A stretch of 64,000 nt of DNA. Source: Haematobia irritans (lineage: Eukaryota > Arthropoda > Insecta > Diptera > Muscidae). Within the stretch, counting starts at the first letter, position 1, and each line of letters begins with the position of its first letter. This document shows positions 21,364-31,365 of the stretch, in pieces. Location of the stretch: NCBI RefSeq assembly GCF_050003625.1, contig NC_134397.1:70840669-70904668 (forward strand), in the 5' to 3' direction. A model generated the notes under the pieces. That model made no database searches and was not told where the DNA came from. It worked only from the letters and a program-made list of their open reading frames with translations. The position numbers and the translations under genes were made by a program.

Positions 21364-22340
21364 CACGGATGAAAAAGACTGTTTTTCATATGTTTGGCTA
21401 TAAACATTATATGTTTGGAACACAAATTTTTAAACACAATATTTTTGAGTGCAAGTATATAATGTTCATAAACTAGCATAACATGTTTGGGACATATATG
21501 TTAATATGTTAGAACATATTATGTTTGGGACATAAAATGTTTGTAAATATAATATGCTTGGATGCAAACATATATTAATTTAGAAATAGCCTATACACAT
21601 ATATGTGTTTAGTAGCTTGGAGCGCTATTTAACAGGGAGCGATATTGAACTAAGTTGGTGGTTGTTGCTTGTTATTACAAAATTAACATTTTATTTTTCC
21701 TTGGGCAATTGATCAGCTACTTCTTTGATCCTTACAAACTGTGTGGTCCGCTGTTCGAATCCCCGTCCGGCAAAAGGTAAAATTAAAATAAAAAAATCAT
21801 ACAATTGAATTTCTTCTACAATGTTTGTATTACAGAAAAAGGTGCTAAGAACTAAAAAATCTCGTGGAAGTGAGAAAGATGTGGGGGAATATACAATTGG
21901 GTAGAAACAAAATTTTGAGCATTCAGGTCGAAAACCTATGTTGTTAGCACCTATATTACCTGTTTATTTTCATAATTCGTTATGATTGTAAATATATAAA
22001 TAAATAAATAAAATTTTGAGCACAATATTGTTTGGGAGAATTTTTAATTTTTAAGCATATAATATTTTTGGGTGCAAAATGCTTCCAAACATTTTATATG
22101 TTCACATAATAACATATTGTTTTTTGGAAGACAACATTATTGAATTTGGATGCAAAAATACAAAATGTTTGGAACTTAGACTACCCAAACATATATTGTT
22201 TAGACCAATATGCTTTCAAACATATTATATATTGGAAGAGATCAAACATATAAATGTTTGGGCAATACCCAAAAATGTATATGCTTGAAGCAAAATATGT
22301 TTGGGAGTATATGTTACAGAAGCGATTTTTTGTGAGCGTG
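21364..22340 (+). mobile_element. Element E, copy 3 (977 bp, internally shortened)
   Basis: TA-flanked (21362-21363, 22341-22342), with CACGGATGAAAAAGACTG at the left and CACGCTCACAAAAAATCG as the reverse complement of the right end. It shares the end sequences and the tRNA-like B-box (GTTCGAATCCCCG at about 21761) with copies 1 and 2 but lacks most of the middle. It lies 178 bp from copy 2 in the same LINE. Confidence 0.9.
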
Positions 22341-22630
22341 TAGGACAACTCCTAAATACTTAGACGATTTTGTGAGACTTAATCTTGTTCGTTGAAATTG
22401 TGGGTCCTTATACCCGGTGGGTTTTCTACCCCAAGTGAAAAGCACTTGCTTCGTTTTTCTTAGGTTAACACCTAATCCGCTCCGCTTTGTCCAATCGGAT
22501 AATATTCTTAAGGCGCCACTCATCTCATATCGGAGATCGTTCCAGAAATTTGTATCATGCCATTATGACCATATCATCTTCATACTCCACTATTTTTATC
22601 CCTTTGTTGTGCAGAATCTCAAACCTAATG

Positions 22631-23407
22631 AGTTATATATGGAAATTATGAGCCGAACCGAAATAAGTGTCATTTTTACTTGTAAAAAATATTGCCTTTT
22701 CAATAAAGTTCTCTTAAAACAATTATTTTTTTTTATCATATTTATCACACGATATAATTAATGATATTCATTTTAAAATTTGTTTACTCTTATCAATATA
22801 AAAAGAAAAATCCCCACAAAAATTAATTTCGAAGAATTTGTTTTGACATTTCTCAAATGCATATGTCACTTAATCACATCATATTGATTTAATTGCTTAA
22901 CGATTAAATAAATGAATTTGTGTGTACTTAATTATAATATCCGTGATAGCCACAAATAATTTATTGCATTTATTGTTTTATTATTTTATAAAAACCTGAT
23001 TCCTAAGTATTAGAAGACAATACAACAGAATACAATCTTCCTCACCGTATTCAAATCAAAAATATTCGAAAATATCAAATCATATGATTTGACATCTCAA
23101 CACAAAAACCACCACGAATTCGAATACTCTCTGAATCAATGGATCAAATTCAAATTTGATTTTGAATTGTCGTTTTGCGTGAAATTTTGTATAAACAATG
23201 AACACAAATGGCTTTTTCCTCTCGATATTATGCAAACAAACAAAAAAAAAACACATCAATGATGTAAGGTTATGATCTAGACAAAATAATTTAATAATTT
23301 TAAATACTCAAACTTGATCTTAAATGGAAGATACAGTAGGTGATGAGCATGTGATTAAGAGACTTGTTTATCTCCTCATTAGTGTGGATTTTTAATTTAT
23401 ATGCGGA
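22631..23407. other. no gene recognised
   Basis: AT-rich DNA with no supported gene, RNA or repeat. Confidence 0.4.
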
Positions 23408-24066
23408 ACCATAGGATGGTCGGTTAAATTAACATTGTCCATCAGTTTGTAACACACTGAAAAAAATATTGTCGTAATGTCAAAGATTTCATCTCCTTGA
23501 AATACGAATGCGAATTTTACTTAACATGGAAGACGTATTTCTCTGTTATAAAGTTTTTTATAGGCCACAAAAAACAGTGAACCCGCCAGGAAGAAAAAAT
23601 TTGGTTGATTTTAGAAAATTTTAACTAAACAGTATTACAAACGCTGACAATCACGCCGATATCACAAAAATAAGTAAATATTTTTCAAATTCAAGAAAAT
23701 TTATTAAAGTTAATACATTTTTTTCACTTGTTGAAGAAAATTTTGTAGTTTGAAAGAAAAAATTGGAGTTAAAAATTGCAAGAATGTCTTTAGTGCCATA
23801 CTAAGTTCACGTTGGATGGATCTGTAGAAAAAATTTACCAATTTGAAGAAATAATGAACTATTTTGTAAGAAGTACGAATTTAGTAAATCTTTATACTTC
23901 AAATGCGAATAATTTTTTTCCATTTTTTAGTTAATTTAACTAACGTACGCAAAAAATTATTAGAGTAAAGGAAACTTTCTCCAAACATAATAATTCCATA
24001 AACTAAAATAAAGTTAAATTGGCTTTAGTGAAATAGAGGGTTCTTTTTTGTTTTTTGAGTGCAGGC
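23408..24066. mobile_element. F1 3' end (minus) abutting a CACTGAAAAAAAT element
   Basis: From 23408 to 23454 the reversed F1 terminus is visible (CCATAGGATGGTCGG, AGTTTGTAACA). From 23455 a ~607-bp element begins with CACTGAAAAAAATATTGTCG and ends near 24061 with TTTTTTGAGTG; the ends form an imperfect inverted repeat (CACTGAAAAAA / CACTCAAAAAA). No TA duplication is evident, so the boundaries are tentative. No coding capacity. Confidence 0.5.
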
Positions 24067-24068
24067 TA

Positions 24069-25366
24069 AAGGGTGATACGGTCAAAATTTGGTCAAGGGA
24101 AAACGCGTGTAAATCGGTGAAATCGTTTATTTAAAAAATCAAATTAAATTTCTTTTTCAAGTTCAATTAGTATAAAATTCAGGAAAAATATTGAGTTAGG
24201 CTTTCGCTTTTCCAAATCCGAATTGCCGGGCCTCACGCTTGACACCTGCCATCAGATTTTGTACAGCCACCTTGTCCACCTTCTTCGCCGCAGAAAGCCA
24301 GTTTGCCTTGAACTGCTGCTCGTCCCTAGCAGTTTTTTTGGTTTTCTTTAGGTTCCGCTTGACAATAGCGCAGTATTTCTCAATTGGGCGGAGCTCTGGC
24401 GTGTTGGGAGAGTTCTTGTCCTTGGGAACCACCTGCACGTTGTTGGCGGCGTACCACTCCATGGCCTTTTTACCGTAATGGCAAGATGCCAAATCCGGCC
24501 AAAACAGTACGGAACAACCGTGTTTCTTCAGGAAAGGCAGCAGACGTTTATTCAAACACTCTTTCACGTAAATTTCTTGGTTGACAGTCCCGGAAGCTAT
24601 GAAAATGCTGCTTTTCAAGCCACAGGTACAGATGGCTTGCCAAAACAGATATTTCTTTGCGAACTTTGACAGTTTTATATGCTTGAAAATATCTGCTACC
24701 GTTTCCCTTCATTTTGCCGTATTAAACTCCTGTCCCGGAAGCTGCTTGTAGTCGGCTTTGACGTAGGTTTCGTCGTCCATTACCACGCAGTCAAACTTCG
24801 TCAGCATCGTCGTGTACAACCTCCGGGATCGCGCTTTGGCCGTCGTATTTTGTTTATCATCGCGATTTGGAGTCACTACCTTCTTGTAAGTCGATAGTCC
24901 GGCTCGTTTTTTGGCTCGATGCACGGTTGTAGACGATACACCCAGCTTATTTGCGGCATCTCGGATAGAGAGGTTAGGGTTTCGCTTGAAACTACCGGAA
25001 ACTCTCTTTGTCGTCTCAGCGGCTTACGGTTTTCGATTTCCCCCCGATCCAGACTTCCTGACTGTCGACAAACGTTCCCCAAACACTTTAATTACATTTG
25101 TAACGGTTAATTTGGCAACTTTTAGCGATTTTGCCAGCTTTGCGTGCGAGTAGCTCGGATTTTCGCGATGCGCGAGCAAAATTTTGATACGCTGCTCTTC
25201 TTGCTTGGACGGCATTTTGATAACTGAAGAGTGAATTCCAAAATCAAAATAAGGGCAACATTCTACACACACACCTTCAAAATTAGCGGTGTTCAGGTTT
25301 TTTAAATGCAAAATTGAAAGAAATACGTCAAGTTTATATAGACCAAATTTTGACCGTATCACCCTT
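24069..25366 (-). mobile_element. Tc1/mariner DD37E transposon, copy T1
   Basis: A 1298-bp element flanked by TA (24067-24068, 25367-25368), with perfect 26-bp terminal inverted repeats starting AAGGGTGATACGGTC. It encodes one transposase in minus orientation (24196-25215). Two near-identical copies lie at 32372-33656 and 40296-41601. The right flank is DINE-like F1 sequence. Confidence 0.95.
24196..25215 (-). pseudogene. DD37E transposase, disrupted (T1)
   Basis: Starts MPSKQEEQRIKILLAHREN at 25215, with an N-terminal helix-turn-helix (YSHAKLAKSLKVAK, SLRDAANKLGV-like block), a basic GRPR-like linker, then the DDE core. First acid is in VVMDDETYV, second in LFWPDLASCHYG, third in ELRPIEKY. 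There are 37 residues between the second D and the E, so it is DD37E, the spacing reported for mosquito ITmD37E elements. Lesions: TAA at 25024-25026 in the linker and TGA at 24709-24711 between the first and second acids. The conserved W after PIEKY is C here. It would cut and paste the element if intact; this copy cannot. Confidence 0.9.
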
Positions 25367-25368
25367 TA

Positions 25369-25486
25369 TATATAGCTCCCATATAAACCGATTTACTGAT
25401 TTGACATCCGGAGCCTCTTGGAGGAGCAAATTTCCTTCGATCCGGTTGACATTTGGTACGTGATTTTGGCCTCTTACAACCATGTA

Positions 25487-25574
<88 letters not shown>

Positions 25575-25760
25575 CCATCCCCGATATATATAAACCGATC
25601 CCCAGATTTGATTTTCGGAACCTGTTGGGAGAGCACAATTCATCAGATCCAGTTGAAATTGGTCCATATCGGACCATATCACCCCATAGTCATATAAACC
25701 GGACCATATCACCCCATAGTCATATAAACATAGATTTGACTTACATTATTTTAAGGATCC
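25369..25760 (-). repeat. F1 tandem units interrupted by a (TA)40 microsatellite
   Basis: F1 words in reverse orientation (CCATATAAACCGATT, GGAGCCTCTTGGAGGAGCAA) flank an uninterrupted TA tract of about 80 bp at 25492-25571. Frames reading IYIYIY come from this tract only. A 26-bp block GACCATATCACCCCATAGTC + ATATAA is duplicated in tandem near 25673-25728. Confidence 0.85.
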
Positions 25761-26771
25761 CGCCCCAACGATAACTACATCATACAAAATACATTTCACA
25801 CAAAATTGTGGACGTCACAATTGTCCCAATTTCAAATGCTCCAATTGTGGTTTGTTTACATTGGACATTGAAGAATATTGCTTGCTACTCCAGCAATTAA
25901 TGTGGCCTTAATCACATAAAAATAACTCGTTTACGTCAAAATGCGCAATGGACTTTTGCTGCTGCTGCATACTTCTCGCAAAATGTAAAACCAAACCAAA
26001 CCGCAACATATTGTAATAACCAAGAATGCAGTTAAGTGTATCCTTCAATGTCCTTTGGCTGTGACTGGCATGAAAATCGCTTCAAATCGCTCCCGCTCCC
26101 CTTTATAGAAAATAAGAGAGTAAACAAAATGTAAAAACAACACATATCCTTCCTTCTTTCCTTCCCTACTTCGTTCGCAATTGCTTTGGCAAAATTGCAT
26201 AGCATTTGACAACCCTGTAGTCAGGGGGGGGGGGCAAAATCTATTTTTAATTCACCGCAAACACATGAAATCTATTTTTAAAATAAAATTTCAAGGAGTG
26301 TCAGTCATTCAGAAAAAAGAGCAAAAACAAGCGCCAATGCTGAACTAAAGACAGAGTTAACTTCATTTACGAGAGTGACTACAACAACGAAAACGCGACG
26401 GCCAAACAAAAGCGAACTGCAAACGAAAGTAGGTTAAAAAGTTCATGCCACGACATGACAAATGTTGATTATATCCTCTTGGCCATTCTACTCCTTAAAC
26501 GCTGGGGAAGAGGACGAAGTCTGCAGTCGCCTGTAATACCCCCCAAAAGAATTCCAATAACTCTCGAGTCCATGCAACATGGCTATGCTGCTGCTTTGCA
26601 TTGTAAATGTGGACACGTTATGGCAAATCAATGTTGAGTCAGTCACATTTATTACGTCTATGACTCCGTCTACTGCTCGAGCTACTATGTAGAGAGAGGT
26701 AAATGGTAAGGCCTGACATTCCAAAGGCCTAGTCTGGACGCAGCAGTATGGCATGAGCAAAATTTTAAATA
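25761..26771. other. possible single-copy host DNA, no gene called
   Basis: Less repetitive and less AT-rich than its surroundings, notably 26310-26640. A G11 run lies at 26224-26234. TCAGTCATTC at about 26301 fits the insect initiator consensus TCAGTY and is followed by an A/C-rich stretch typical of fly 5' leaders. The downstream frame at 26455-26637 (60 codons) shows no domain. I record it only as a candidate leader or promoter. Confidence 0.25.
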
Positions 26772-26780
26772 TTCAGTGTA

Positions 26781-26865
26781 GGTTAGGTTAGGTGGCAGCC
26801 CGATGTATCAGGCTCACTTAGACTATTCAGTCCATTGTGATGCCACATTGGTGAACTTCTCTCTC
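26781..26865 (-). mobile_element. 85-bp SINE/LINE tail insertion with 9-bp TSD
   Basis: Only the shared 3' tail is present: (TTAGG)n, GTGGCAGCCCGATGTATCAG, then the AGGCTCACTTAGACTATTCA block and TGGTGAACTTCTCT. It is flanked by exact direct repeats TTCAGTGTA at 26772-26780 and 26866-26874. This is an extreme 5' truncation made by target-primed reverse transcription. Confidence 0.85.
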
Positions 26866-26941
26866 TTCAGTGTAATTTCAGAAATGATTCCTTCATCTTT
26901 AAGCAACGCATCAATTTCTTATACTCTCCATCATAGGAAGT

Positions 26942-27660
26942 GGGGTATACTAACTTTGTCAATCCGCATCGAAATATTGGTCTCACGCCCCATAAAGTTT
27001 ATAAATTATTGGTCGTGGTAAACTGCAGAGTCGAATTCTGATTGCACCCGATTTGACTTCTCGAGCCTATTGGGGGAGTAAACTTCATCCAATCTGGTTG
27101 AAATACGTAATGCAGTATAGAGACCATTGGTAGTCATTTGGGAGCCACAATGGTGCAGTGGTAAGCTTGCACCGCCTTGCATACATAGGGTCGTGGGTTC
27201 AAACTCAGTTTCGACCAAACACCAAAAAGTTTTTCAGTGTTGGATTATCCTACCTCAGTAATGCTGGTGACATTTCTGAGTTTCTCAAAGCTTCTCTAAG
27301 TGGTTTCACTAAAATGTGGAACGCCGTTCGGACTCGAATATAAAAAGGAGGTCCCTTGTCATTGAGCTTAACATAGAATCGGGCAGCACTCAGTGATAAG
27401 AGAGAAGTTCACCACAGTGGTACCACAATGGACTGAATAGTCTAAGTGAGGCTGAAATATCGAGCTGCTACTATACCTAACCTAACCTAACCTAAATTGG
27501 TCCATCGATCGATCTATAATTTTATATAGACCCCATATTAAGCTATCCCCAGGTTTGACTTCCGGAGCCTCTAGGAGGATTTCATCCGGTTCGGTTGAAA
27601 TTTCCTATATGAAGTCAGTATATGCATTCTAATATTCGTGGAAAAACTTCTTCATACCGG
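26942..27660 (-). repeat. Decayed F1 element split by a SINE
   Basis: The reversed F1 3' block (GTGGGGTATACTAACTTTGTC, GCCCCATAAAGTTTATAAAT) begins at 26940. F1 units resume after the SINE at 27491 (AATTGGTCCATCGATCG, TTCCGGAGCCTCTAGGAGGA). Divergence is high, so this is an old copy. Confidence 0.7.
27140..27490 (+). mobile_element. tRNA-headed SINE, copy 1
   Basis: The head GGAGCCACAATGGTGCAGTGG gives an A-box and TCGTGGGTTCAAACTC a B-box. The body has TTTTTCAGTGTTGGATTATC, CACTAAAATGTGGAACGCCG and TATAAAAAGGAGGTCCCTTG. The tail has GTACCACAATGGACTGAATAG and (CCTAA)n. It is full length, but the A-box and body carry more changes than the copies at 35.0 and 63.6 kb. Confidence 0.9.
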
Positions 27661-27669
27661 CCCATAGTT

Positions 27670-28430
27670 ACAGGTGGCTGATAGTTATTGCAACCAACTT
27701 AGTTTGCTATCATTTCTAAACAGCTCGTGTGACAGCTGACAGATTTATTCCAGTGACAGTGCATTTTATTGTTTACAAGCTTACAAATGCATTTTTATCT
27801 ATTCCATTCCGATATAAAGTTATACGTGATAGAATTCAAGCGTAATTGTGTGATTGCTTTATATTTGGCTGCAAATCGCAAGTAGCAATCTTTAGATACC
27901 TCCAGCATTTAAATGTGGATAAATGTTTTTTTTCTCGTACCATAATACTGGCAGTGTTGCATGGCGTCCAAAAAGTGCAGAAGAAAACGATATCAATACC
28001 AGAAATGAATGCCAGATCGAAATCCATGGAGCAAATGATCAAACAGAATGGTCCGATTTTATTGCCAAATGGACAGTTGAAAATTTACATTTTCAACTGG
28101 CTAACAGAACCCAAGTGTCGCTGATAGTAATGGTGTGGGCCGCTGTAACGGGTGAAGGTCGACCCTCGATCATGGGGTCAAAATAAATGCCAAGTATTAT
28201 AGGGGATTTGTCCTGAAGACAGTATTGAGGACAAAATTTTCAGCTTCAGACCAAGGACATTCCAACAGGACTCGACACCATCGCACTCACCACGTGTCAT
28301 CTATAAATGGCTTAAAAAAGTGGTACCTCGCTTTATTACTACCGCAAAATGGCCACCAAAATCTCAGCATCTCAATCCGTTGAACAACATTGACATTAAA
28401 AATACCAAAGTGTCGATCATCTCAAGGAAT
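27670..28430 (+). pseudogene. Decayed Tc1/maT-type transposon (DD37D-like)
   Basis: The N-terminal block reads CDCFIFGCKSQVAIFRYLQH and LNVDKCFFSRTI, like the first helix-turn-helix of maT/Tc1 transposases. A central block has VMVWAAVTGEGRPSIM (the V-M-V-W-A core strand). The C-terminal block, in another frame, has QQDSTPSHSPRVIYKWLKK, then KWPPKSQHLNPLNNID. There are 37 residues between the D of QQD and the residue aligned with the third acid, which here is N, so the active site is broken. Frameshifts and an internal deletion separate the blocks. A related remnant lies at 48.6-49.6 kb. Confidence 0.7.
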
Positions 28431-28439
28431 GGACCAAAA

Positions 28440-28782
28440 TAGGATGGATTTGTGCCAAAGGTAGCCAATACCAATAAATCTAAACTGACCCCAAAAATTT
28501 GAATTCAAGCACCGTTTAGGTATGGGCCGCGACCATGGGAAGCATGGGATCATCTCACGGTAACACTTACCATTCACAGTTACGTTACGACTCGCATCTA
28601 CTTTGAAGAAATACGGTTCAATGATGCCACCAGCCCATAAAGCTGTGATTTTTTTCCGGATGCATTGGTAGCTTTTGCAATGCGTCTGGCTGATTTTTAC
28701 CTCATCATCGACTATTCTTCTGATTAACGTACCCATTGAGCCAAAACTGAGATTCGTCGCTGAATACAATTATTCGATAAAA
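28440..28782 (-). pseudogene. DD41D-type mariner transposase, catalytic fragment (left of the F2 insertion)
   Basis: Minus strand reads FYRIIVFSDESQFWLNGYVN then QKNSR, and, after a short gap, ITALWAGGIIEPYFFKVDAS and VTVNGKCYREMI. These match the first catalytic-acid region (FSDE) and the W-x-G-G-I-I-G/E-P-Y-F-F segment of the DD41D element at 34.06-34.69 kb. The continuation upstream in the transposase lies at 30546-30882, beyond the F2 element. Confidence 0.75.
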
Positions 28783-30545
28783 CAAGTATATAAAGCTGTA
28801 AGTTCGGCCGGGCCGAATCTTAAATACCCACCACCATGAATCAATTATTATAGTTTCCTTTGAAATGTCAGGGAGATTCGATGACAGATATTCTCCCAAA
28901 CAGAGCAGTTCACCTAGTACACTTCTCGAAGATAAATTTAAAGATTTTACCTATGAAGACTATATCAGATTCTGAATTTATAAGAACCATTTTCGATTGA
29001 GTTTTAGAGGAATCATTAACATCTCTTGTAAGTGTGCAAGAAAATGATGAAATAACGCCTTGATTTGAAATCTAGAATCTGTAGATTTTCATCCCCATTA
29101 TTTAAATGATTACGAGAAGTAATATGTGGACATTTTACATTCAGTTTCAAGCAATTTTCATGATCAGTGCACCTTCTAGAAGAAGTGAAATCGGTCTATA
29201 TGTAGGTCTTACCAAATGGACCGATAAAAACAAAATCCGAGACACGTTTTTATGAGTCTAAAATTACAGTACAATTTCAGGCAAATCGGATAAAAACTAC
29301 GGTCTCTAGGAGTCAAATCGGGAGATCGGTCTACATGGGGCTATACCAAAACATTGACCGATACTCACCATTTTCGGTACATGTATTTGTGGTCCTACAA
29401 TACCTCTAGATTTCCAATTTTAGGCGCACCTATTTATGGTCCTAAAATAACTATAGATTTCAAAATTTATGCAAATTGGATAAAAACTACGGTATACCAA
29501 AACATGAACCGATACTCACCATTTTTGGCACACCTCTTGGCAGTCCTAAAATACCTCTAGATTTCCAATTTCAGGCTAATTGAATAAAAACTACGGATTC
29601 TATAAGCCCAAGAAGTAAAATCAGGAGATCGGACTATATGGGGGCTATACCAAAACATGGACCGATACTCACCATTTTTGGCACACCTCTTTATGGTCCT
29701 AAAATAATTTTAGATTCCAAATTTTATGCAAATTGGACATAAACTACAGTTTCTATAAGCCCAAGAAGTAAAATCGGGAGATCGATCGATATGGAGTCTA
29801 TACCAAAACATGGACCGATACTCACCATTTTTGGCACACCTATTCATGGTCCTAAAATACCTCTAGATTTCCAATTTCAGGTAAATTGGATAAAAACTAC
29901 GGTTTCTATAAGCCCAAGAAGTAAAATCAGGAGATCGATCTATATGTGGGCTATACCAAAAAGTGGACCGATACTCACCATTGTTGACACACCTCTTTAT
30001 GGTGCTAAAATACCTCAAGATTTCCAATTTCAGACAAATTGGATAAAAACTACGATTTCTATAAGCCCAAGAAATAAAATCGCGAGATCGGTCTATAAAG
30101 GGGCTGTACCAAAACATGGACCGATACTCACCAATTTTGGCACACCTCTTTATGGTCCTAAAATACCTCTAGATTTCTAATTTCAGGTGAATTGTATAAA
30201 AACTACTACTTTTTAAGCCCAAGACCCCAAGTCAGGAGGTCGGTTTATATGGGGACTATATCAAAACCTGGACCGATATAGCCTATCTTCGAACTTGATC
30301 TGCCTGCATACAAAAGACTAGTTTGTGCAAAATTTCAGTACGATTGCTTCATTATTGAAGACTGTACACAGACAGCCACAAACAGCCAAACAGACAGACA
30401 GACGGACATGGTTATATCGTCTTAGAATTTCTCCCTGATCAAGAATATATATATTTTATATAGTCGGAAATCGAAATTTCGATGTGTTACAAACGGAATG
30501 ACAAACTTATTATACCCCCGTCACCACTCTATGGTGGTGGGTATA
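28783..30545 (+). mobile_element. DINE-like family F2, complete element, inserted in a mariner
   Basis: Head: AAACAAGTATATAAAGC, hairpin TTCGGCCGGGCCGAA, subterminal repeat TACCCACCACCAT (28825-28837). Tail: exact inverse ATGGTGGTGGGTA (30531-30543), preceded by GACAGACAGACGGACATGG, CCTGATCAAGAATATATATA and GTGTTACAAACGGAATGAC. The centre holds tandem 153-bp units. The 3' block is close to words I associate with Drosophila DINE-1/INE-1. No coding capacity. It splits the reading of a DD41D mariner (28440-28782 and 30546-30882). Confidence 0.85.
29290..30180 (+). repeat. F2 central tandem repeats, 153-bp unit
   Basis: ACCGATACTCACC recurs at 29508, 29661, 29814, 29967 and 30120, always 153 bp apart. 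Each unit also carries GGCACACCTCTTTATGGTCC, ATACCTCTAGATTTCCAATT and TAAAAACTACGGTTTCTATA. Open frames in the array are by-products. Confidence 0.9.
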
Positions 30546-30882
30546 AAAAGTGGAACTTCGGCCAACTTTCCAAGAGTCCATTCACCAAAAATTCTGCGTT
30601 GCGGTAATAGAGGCCCAATTGCTGCGAACTGCGACGAATCGATGATTGATGGTGATTAATCACACTGGCCTATACAGCAGCGACATTTTCTTCAGTTCGC
30701 GCTCTACGAAAGCTGGTAGTTTAATGTCCAACAATGTAAATTTGGTGCGAAATTTAGTCACAATAGCCCGAATAAGTACTTCCGTGGGTCGATTTATTCT
30801 GACCATAAAAAGAAAGAAGCGAGCGATGAACTTCTTCACAGAACACGAATTTTGTAGACATAAAGTCCAATAATATGCAAGC
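30546..30882 (-). pseudogene. Mariner transposase N-terminal fragment (right of the F2 insertion)
   Basis: The minus strand encodes NSCSVKKFIARFFLFMVRIN then RPTEVLIRAIVTKFRTKFTL. This matches the first helix-turn-helix region of mariner transposases (R-x-NRP...IxxxVxKFxxxxxxxD). Near 30640-30560 another frame gives SSIRRSSQQLGLYYRNAEFL, the second helix-turn-helix. It is the N-terminal part of the fragment at 28440-28782. Confidence 0.65.
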
Positions 30883-31022
30883 GTTAGGTTAGGTATATTG
30901 GCTGCCCGATATTTCAAGATCACATAGACTATTCGGTCTTTTATCTATGTGATAGCACAGTGATAAGAGAGAAGTTCACCACTCTCTTATCACTGAATGC
31001 TGTCCGATTCTATGTTTAGCTC
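30883..31022 (-). mobile_element. SINE 3' fragment
   Basis: Shows GTTAGGTTAGG, GGCTGCCCGATATTTCAAG, ACATAGACTATTCGGTC and, to the right, AGTTCACCACTCTCTTATCAC with TCTATGTTTAGCTCATTG. It is a diverged tail half lying directly next to another SINE. Confidence 0.7.
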
Positions 31023-31028
31023 ATTGAT

Positions 31029-31358
31029 GGTTAGGTTAGGTTAGGTGGTAGCCCGATGTATCAGGCTCACTTAGACTATTCAGTCCATTGTGATACCACA
31101 TTGGTGAACTTCTCTCCTATCACTGAGTGCTACCCGATTCAATGCTAAGCTCAATGACAAGGGACCTCCTTTTTATAGCCGAGTCCGAACGGCGTTCCAC
31201 ATTGCAGTGAAATCACTTAGAGAAGCTTTGAAACCCTCAGAAATGTCACCAGCATTACTGAGGTGGGATAAAACACCGCTGAAAAACCTTTTGGTGTTCG
31301 GTCGAAGCAGGAATCGAACCTACGACCTTGTGTATGCAAGGCGGGCATGGTAATCCAA
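31029..31358 (-). mobile_element. tRNA-headed SINE, copy 2 (head slightly truncated)
   Basis: Minus-strand copy with tail (TTAGG)n and GTGGTAGCCCGATGTATCAG, body CCTCCTTTTTATAGCCGAGT, and B-box GGAATCGAACC. The A-box end is lost beyond about 31358. Confidence 0.85.
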
Positions 31359-31365
31359 GTGCTTT

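Larger units (their letters stand above)
18372..22630 (-). mobile_element. Decayed non-LTR retrotransposon split by two element E copies
   Basis: Minus-strand LINE remains in three blocks: 22342-22630, 21187-21363 and 18372-19421. In order they encode a degenerate RT active site (KIVEYEDDMVIMA, normally YADD), GLGVNLRKTKQVLF and KYLGVV, then (after E3) LDFRLN and YACQKLVGERWGM. After E2 come GAMRTTATAALEVLMGDCPL, an RNase H part with FFIDSQAAVKAL and HNIPLCWVP, and a finger CRWCLDPEATEISYHYLCQC. This is the RT thumb, RNase H and C-terminal finger layout of R1/LOA/Jockey-type elements. It is clearly diverged from the LINE at 51.3-55.6 kb. Stops and frameshifts make it non-functional. Excising E3 and one TA restores KYLGVVLDFRLN exactly. 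Confidence 0.85.

Noticed and set aside
25334..25774. Frames containing long IYIYIY stretches
   Set aside because: Translation of the (TA)40 microsatellite.
30646..30873. 75-codon plus-strand frame
   Set aside because: It is the opposite strand of the mariner N-terminal fragment.
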